Positions 5,752-6,736 of a stretch of DNA of 6,736 nt are shown here, piece by piece (position 1 is the first letter of the stretch; each line of letters opens with the position of its first letter). The stretch is from JANOBJ01 sp031411575. GTDB taxonomy: Bacteria; Pseudomonadota; Gammaproteobacteria; Burkholderiales; Burkholderiaceae_C. The translations under genes and the position numbers were made by a program. The stretch covers positions 1-6,736 of the forward strand of contig JANOBJ010000369.1 in the NCBI GenBank assembly GCA_031411575.1, given 5' to 3'. The notes under the pieces were generated by a model that was given only the letters and a program-made list of their open reading frames with translations, ran no database searches and had not been told where the DNA came from.

Positions 5752-6185
5752 GCGTCGCCACCACGCCGCTGTTCCAGCGCATCGAAACCAGCTTTCGCCG
5801 GCAGGGAATGATGCAGCACCTGGGCGCGCGCCTGCTCAGGGTCGAAACCGGGTTGTGCGAGGTGGCGCTGCCCTACGATGCGCGCGTGACGCAGCAGCAG
5901 GGCGGCTTCCACGGCGGCGCGGTGGGCGCGCTGGCGGACATTGCCGGCGGCTATGCCGCGCTGAGCGTCGCACCCGAGGGCATGGAGGTGGTCACCGTGG
6001 AATACAAGATCAATTTCCTGGCGGCTTTTCAGGGCGGAGAGATCCGTGCCACCGGGCGCGTGACCAAAGGCGGCAAGCGCATCATCGTGTGCACGGCCGA
6101 GGTGGTGCACGTGGACGCCTCGGGCAAGGTGTCGCCGTGCGCGCTGATGCAGCAAACCCTGATGCCCGTACCCCAGACTTATTGA
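5748..6185 (+). CDS. PaaI-type hotdog thioesterase
   Basis: A 145-residue single-hotdog protein of the PaaI/YbgC-like acyl-CoA thioesterase group. The family signature is QQQGGFHGGAVGALADIAGG (49-68), with His55-Gly56-Gly57 at the substrate turn and Asp64 on the central helix, where related enzymes place the catalytic acid. The following strands (EVVTVEYKINFLAAF, GEIRATGRVTKGGKRIIVCTAEV) fit the hotdog sheet. It would hydrolyse an acyl-CoA to the free acid and CoA in the cytoplasm, working as a dimer or tetramer. The ATG overlaps the liuR stop, and liuA follows after 24 bases, so it is the middle gene of the operon. That placement suggests a short or branched-chain acyl-CoA substrate, which is inference. 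It is not one of the core liu enzymes. Confidence 0.87.
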   Translation: MSVATTPLFQRIETSFRRQGMMQHLGARLLRVETGLCEVALPYDARVTQQQGGFHGGAVGALADIAGGYAALSVAPEGMEVVTVEYKINFLAAFQGGEIRATGRVTKGGKRIIVCTAEVVHVDASGKVSPCALMQQTLMPVPQTY

Positions 6186-6209
6186 ACCCGACCCCACCGG
6201 AGACCCACC

Positions 6210-6736
6210 ATGAACCTTCCAGGCCTGAATTTCCAGCTGGGCGAAGACATTGACGCCCTGCGCGACGCCGTGCGGGCGTTTGCCGAGGCCGAGATTGCGC
6301 CGCGCGCGGCCGACATTGACCGCAGCGACCAGTTCCCAATGGACCTGTGGCGCAAGATGGGCGAGCTGGGCGTGCTGGGCATCACCGTGCCCGATGAACT
6401 TGGCGGCGCCGGTATGGGCTACCTCGCGCACATGATCGCCATGGAAGAAATCTCGCGCGCCAGCGCGTCGGTGGGCTTGAGCTACGGCGCGCACAGCAAC
6501 CTGTGCGTGAACCAGATCAAGCGCAACGGCTCGGACGAGCAACGCCGGAAGTACCTGCCCAAGCTCATCAGCGGTGAGCACGTGGGCGCGCTGGCCATGA
6601 GCGAGCCCGGCGCCGGCTCCGACGTGATCAGCATGAAGCTCAAGGCCGAGGACAAAGGCGGCTACTACCTGCTCAACGGCAGCAAGATGTGGATCACCAA
6701 CGGCCCCGACGCCGACACCATGGTGGTGTATGCCAA
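6210..6736 (+). CDS. liuA: Isovaleryl-CoA dehydrogenase, N-terminal 175 residues (3' end outside window)
   Basis: The gene starts at the ATG at 6210, with GGAG at 6199-6202 as a well-placed ribosome site, and runs off the window. About 175 of the usual roughly 390 residues are present. The product is a FAD-dependent acyl-CoA dehydrogenase that converts isovaleryl-CoA to 3-methylcrotonyl-CoA in leucine breakdown and passes electrons to electron-transfer flavoprotein. The all-helical N-terminal domain (1-124) is followed by the acyl-CoA dehydrogenase signature ALAMSEPGAGSDV (127-139) and the flavin-contact motif KMWITNG (159-165). The stretches LSYGAHSNLCVNQIKRNGS and YLPKLISGEHVGALAMSEP are strongly characteristic of the isovaleryl-CoA member rather than short- or medium-chain enzymes. 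The catalytic Glu lies beyond the window. It is the third gene of the liuR operon, 24 bases after the thioesterase; carboxylase genes of the pathway would be expected downstream. Confidence 0.93.
   Translation, partial: MNLPGLNFQLGEDIDALRDAVRAFAEAEIAPRAADIDRSDQFPMDLWRKMGELGVLGITVPDELGGAGMGYLAHMIAMEEISRASASVGLSYGAHSNLCVNQIKRNGSDEQRRKYLPKLISGEHVGALAMSEPGAGSDVISMKLKAEDKGGYYLLNGSKMWITNGPDADTMVVYA

Noticed and set aside
5487..6581. A 364-codon open frame on the minus strand opposite liuR, the thioesterase and liuA
   Set aside because: All three plus-strand genes have clear family motifs. The antisense translation is low-complexity and His/Ala/Arg-rich without recognisable motifs.

Overview
The window is GC-rich, densely coding bacterial DNA. 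The protein families and gene order suggest a betaproteobacterium of the Burkholderiales, most likely a Comamonadaceae-type genome. This is inferred from protein character only, not from a marker gene. I see no tRNA, rRNA, CRISPR array, insertion sequence or phage gene.

Layout: (1) 1-285, plus: the C-terminal part of a CheY-like response regulator that starts outside the window. (2) 286-376: a short convergent gap with a strong hairpin that probably ends transcription from both sides. (3) 377-1742, minus: a two-gene unit encoding a CAP/SCP-domain lipoprotein followed by a secreted papain-like (C39/C70-type) cysteine protease with the triad Cys63-His162-Asp188. (4) 1743-1967: an AT-rich divergent promoter region with several small inverted repeats and a good extended -10 promoter facing right. 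(5) 1968-4172, plus: a two-component pair, made of a response regulator with an excisionase/MerR-like DNA-binding domain at its N-terminus and the receiver at its C-terminus, and a soluble double-PAS histidine kinase. (6) 4180-5259, minus: a metallo-beta-lactamase-fold hydrolase, convergent with the kinase. (7) 5260-5358: a divergent control region with a near-consensus sigma-70 promoter overlapped by an ACGT-rich palindrome. (8) 5359-6736, plus: liuR (MerR family), a PaaI-type hotdog thioesterase, and the first 175 codons of liuA (isovaleryl-CoA dehydrogenase).

The right-hand part reads as the start of a leucine/isovalerate degradation operon under its own regulator, LiuR. The operator lies between the divergent MBL hydrolase and liuR, so one site could control both sides. 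Two acyl-thioester-type hydrolases (the MBL protein and the hotdog protein) flank liuR, and might relieve acyl-CoA build-up. The left-hand part concerns sensing and the cell envelope. Its signal and target genes cannot be read from the sequence.

I found no wholly new system. The points most worth a second look are the HTH-REC/kinase pair, the CAP lipoprotein plus papain-like protease unit, and the precise overlap of the LiuR-type palindrome with the liu promoter.
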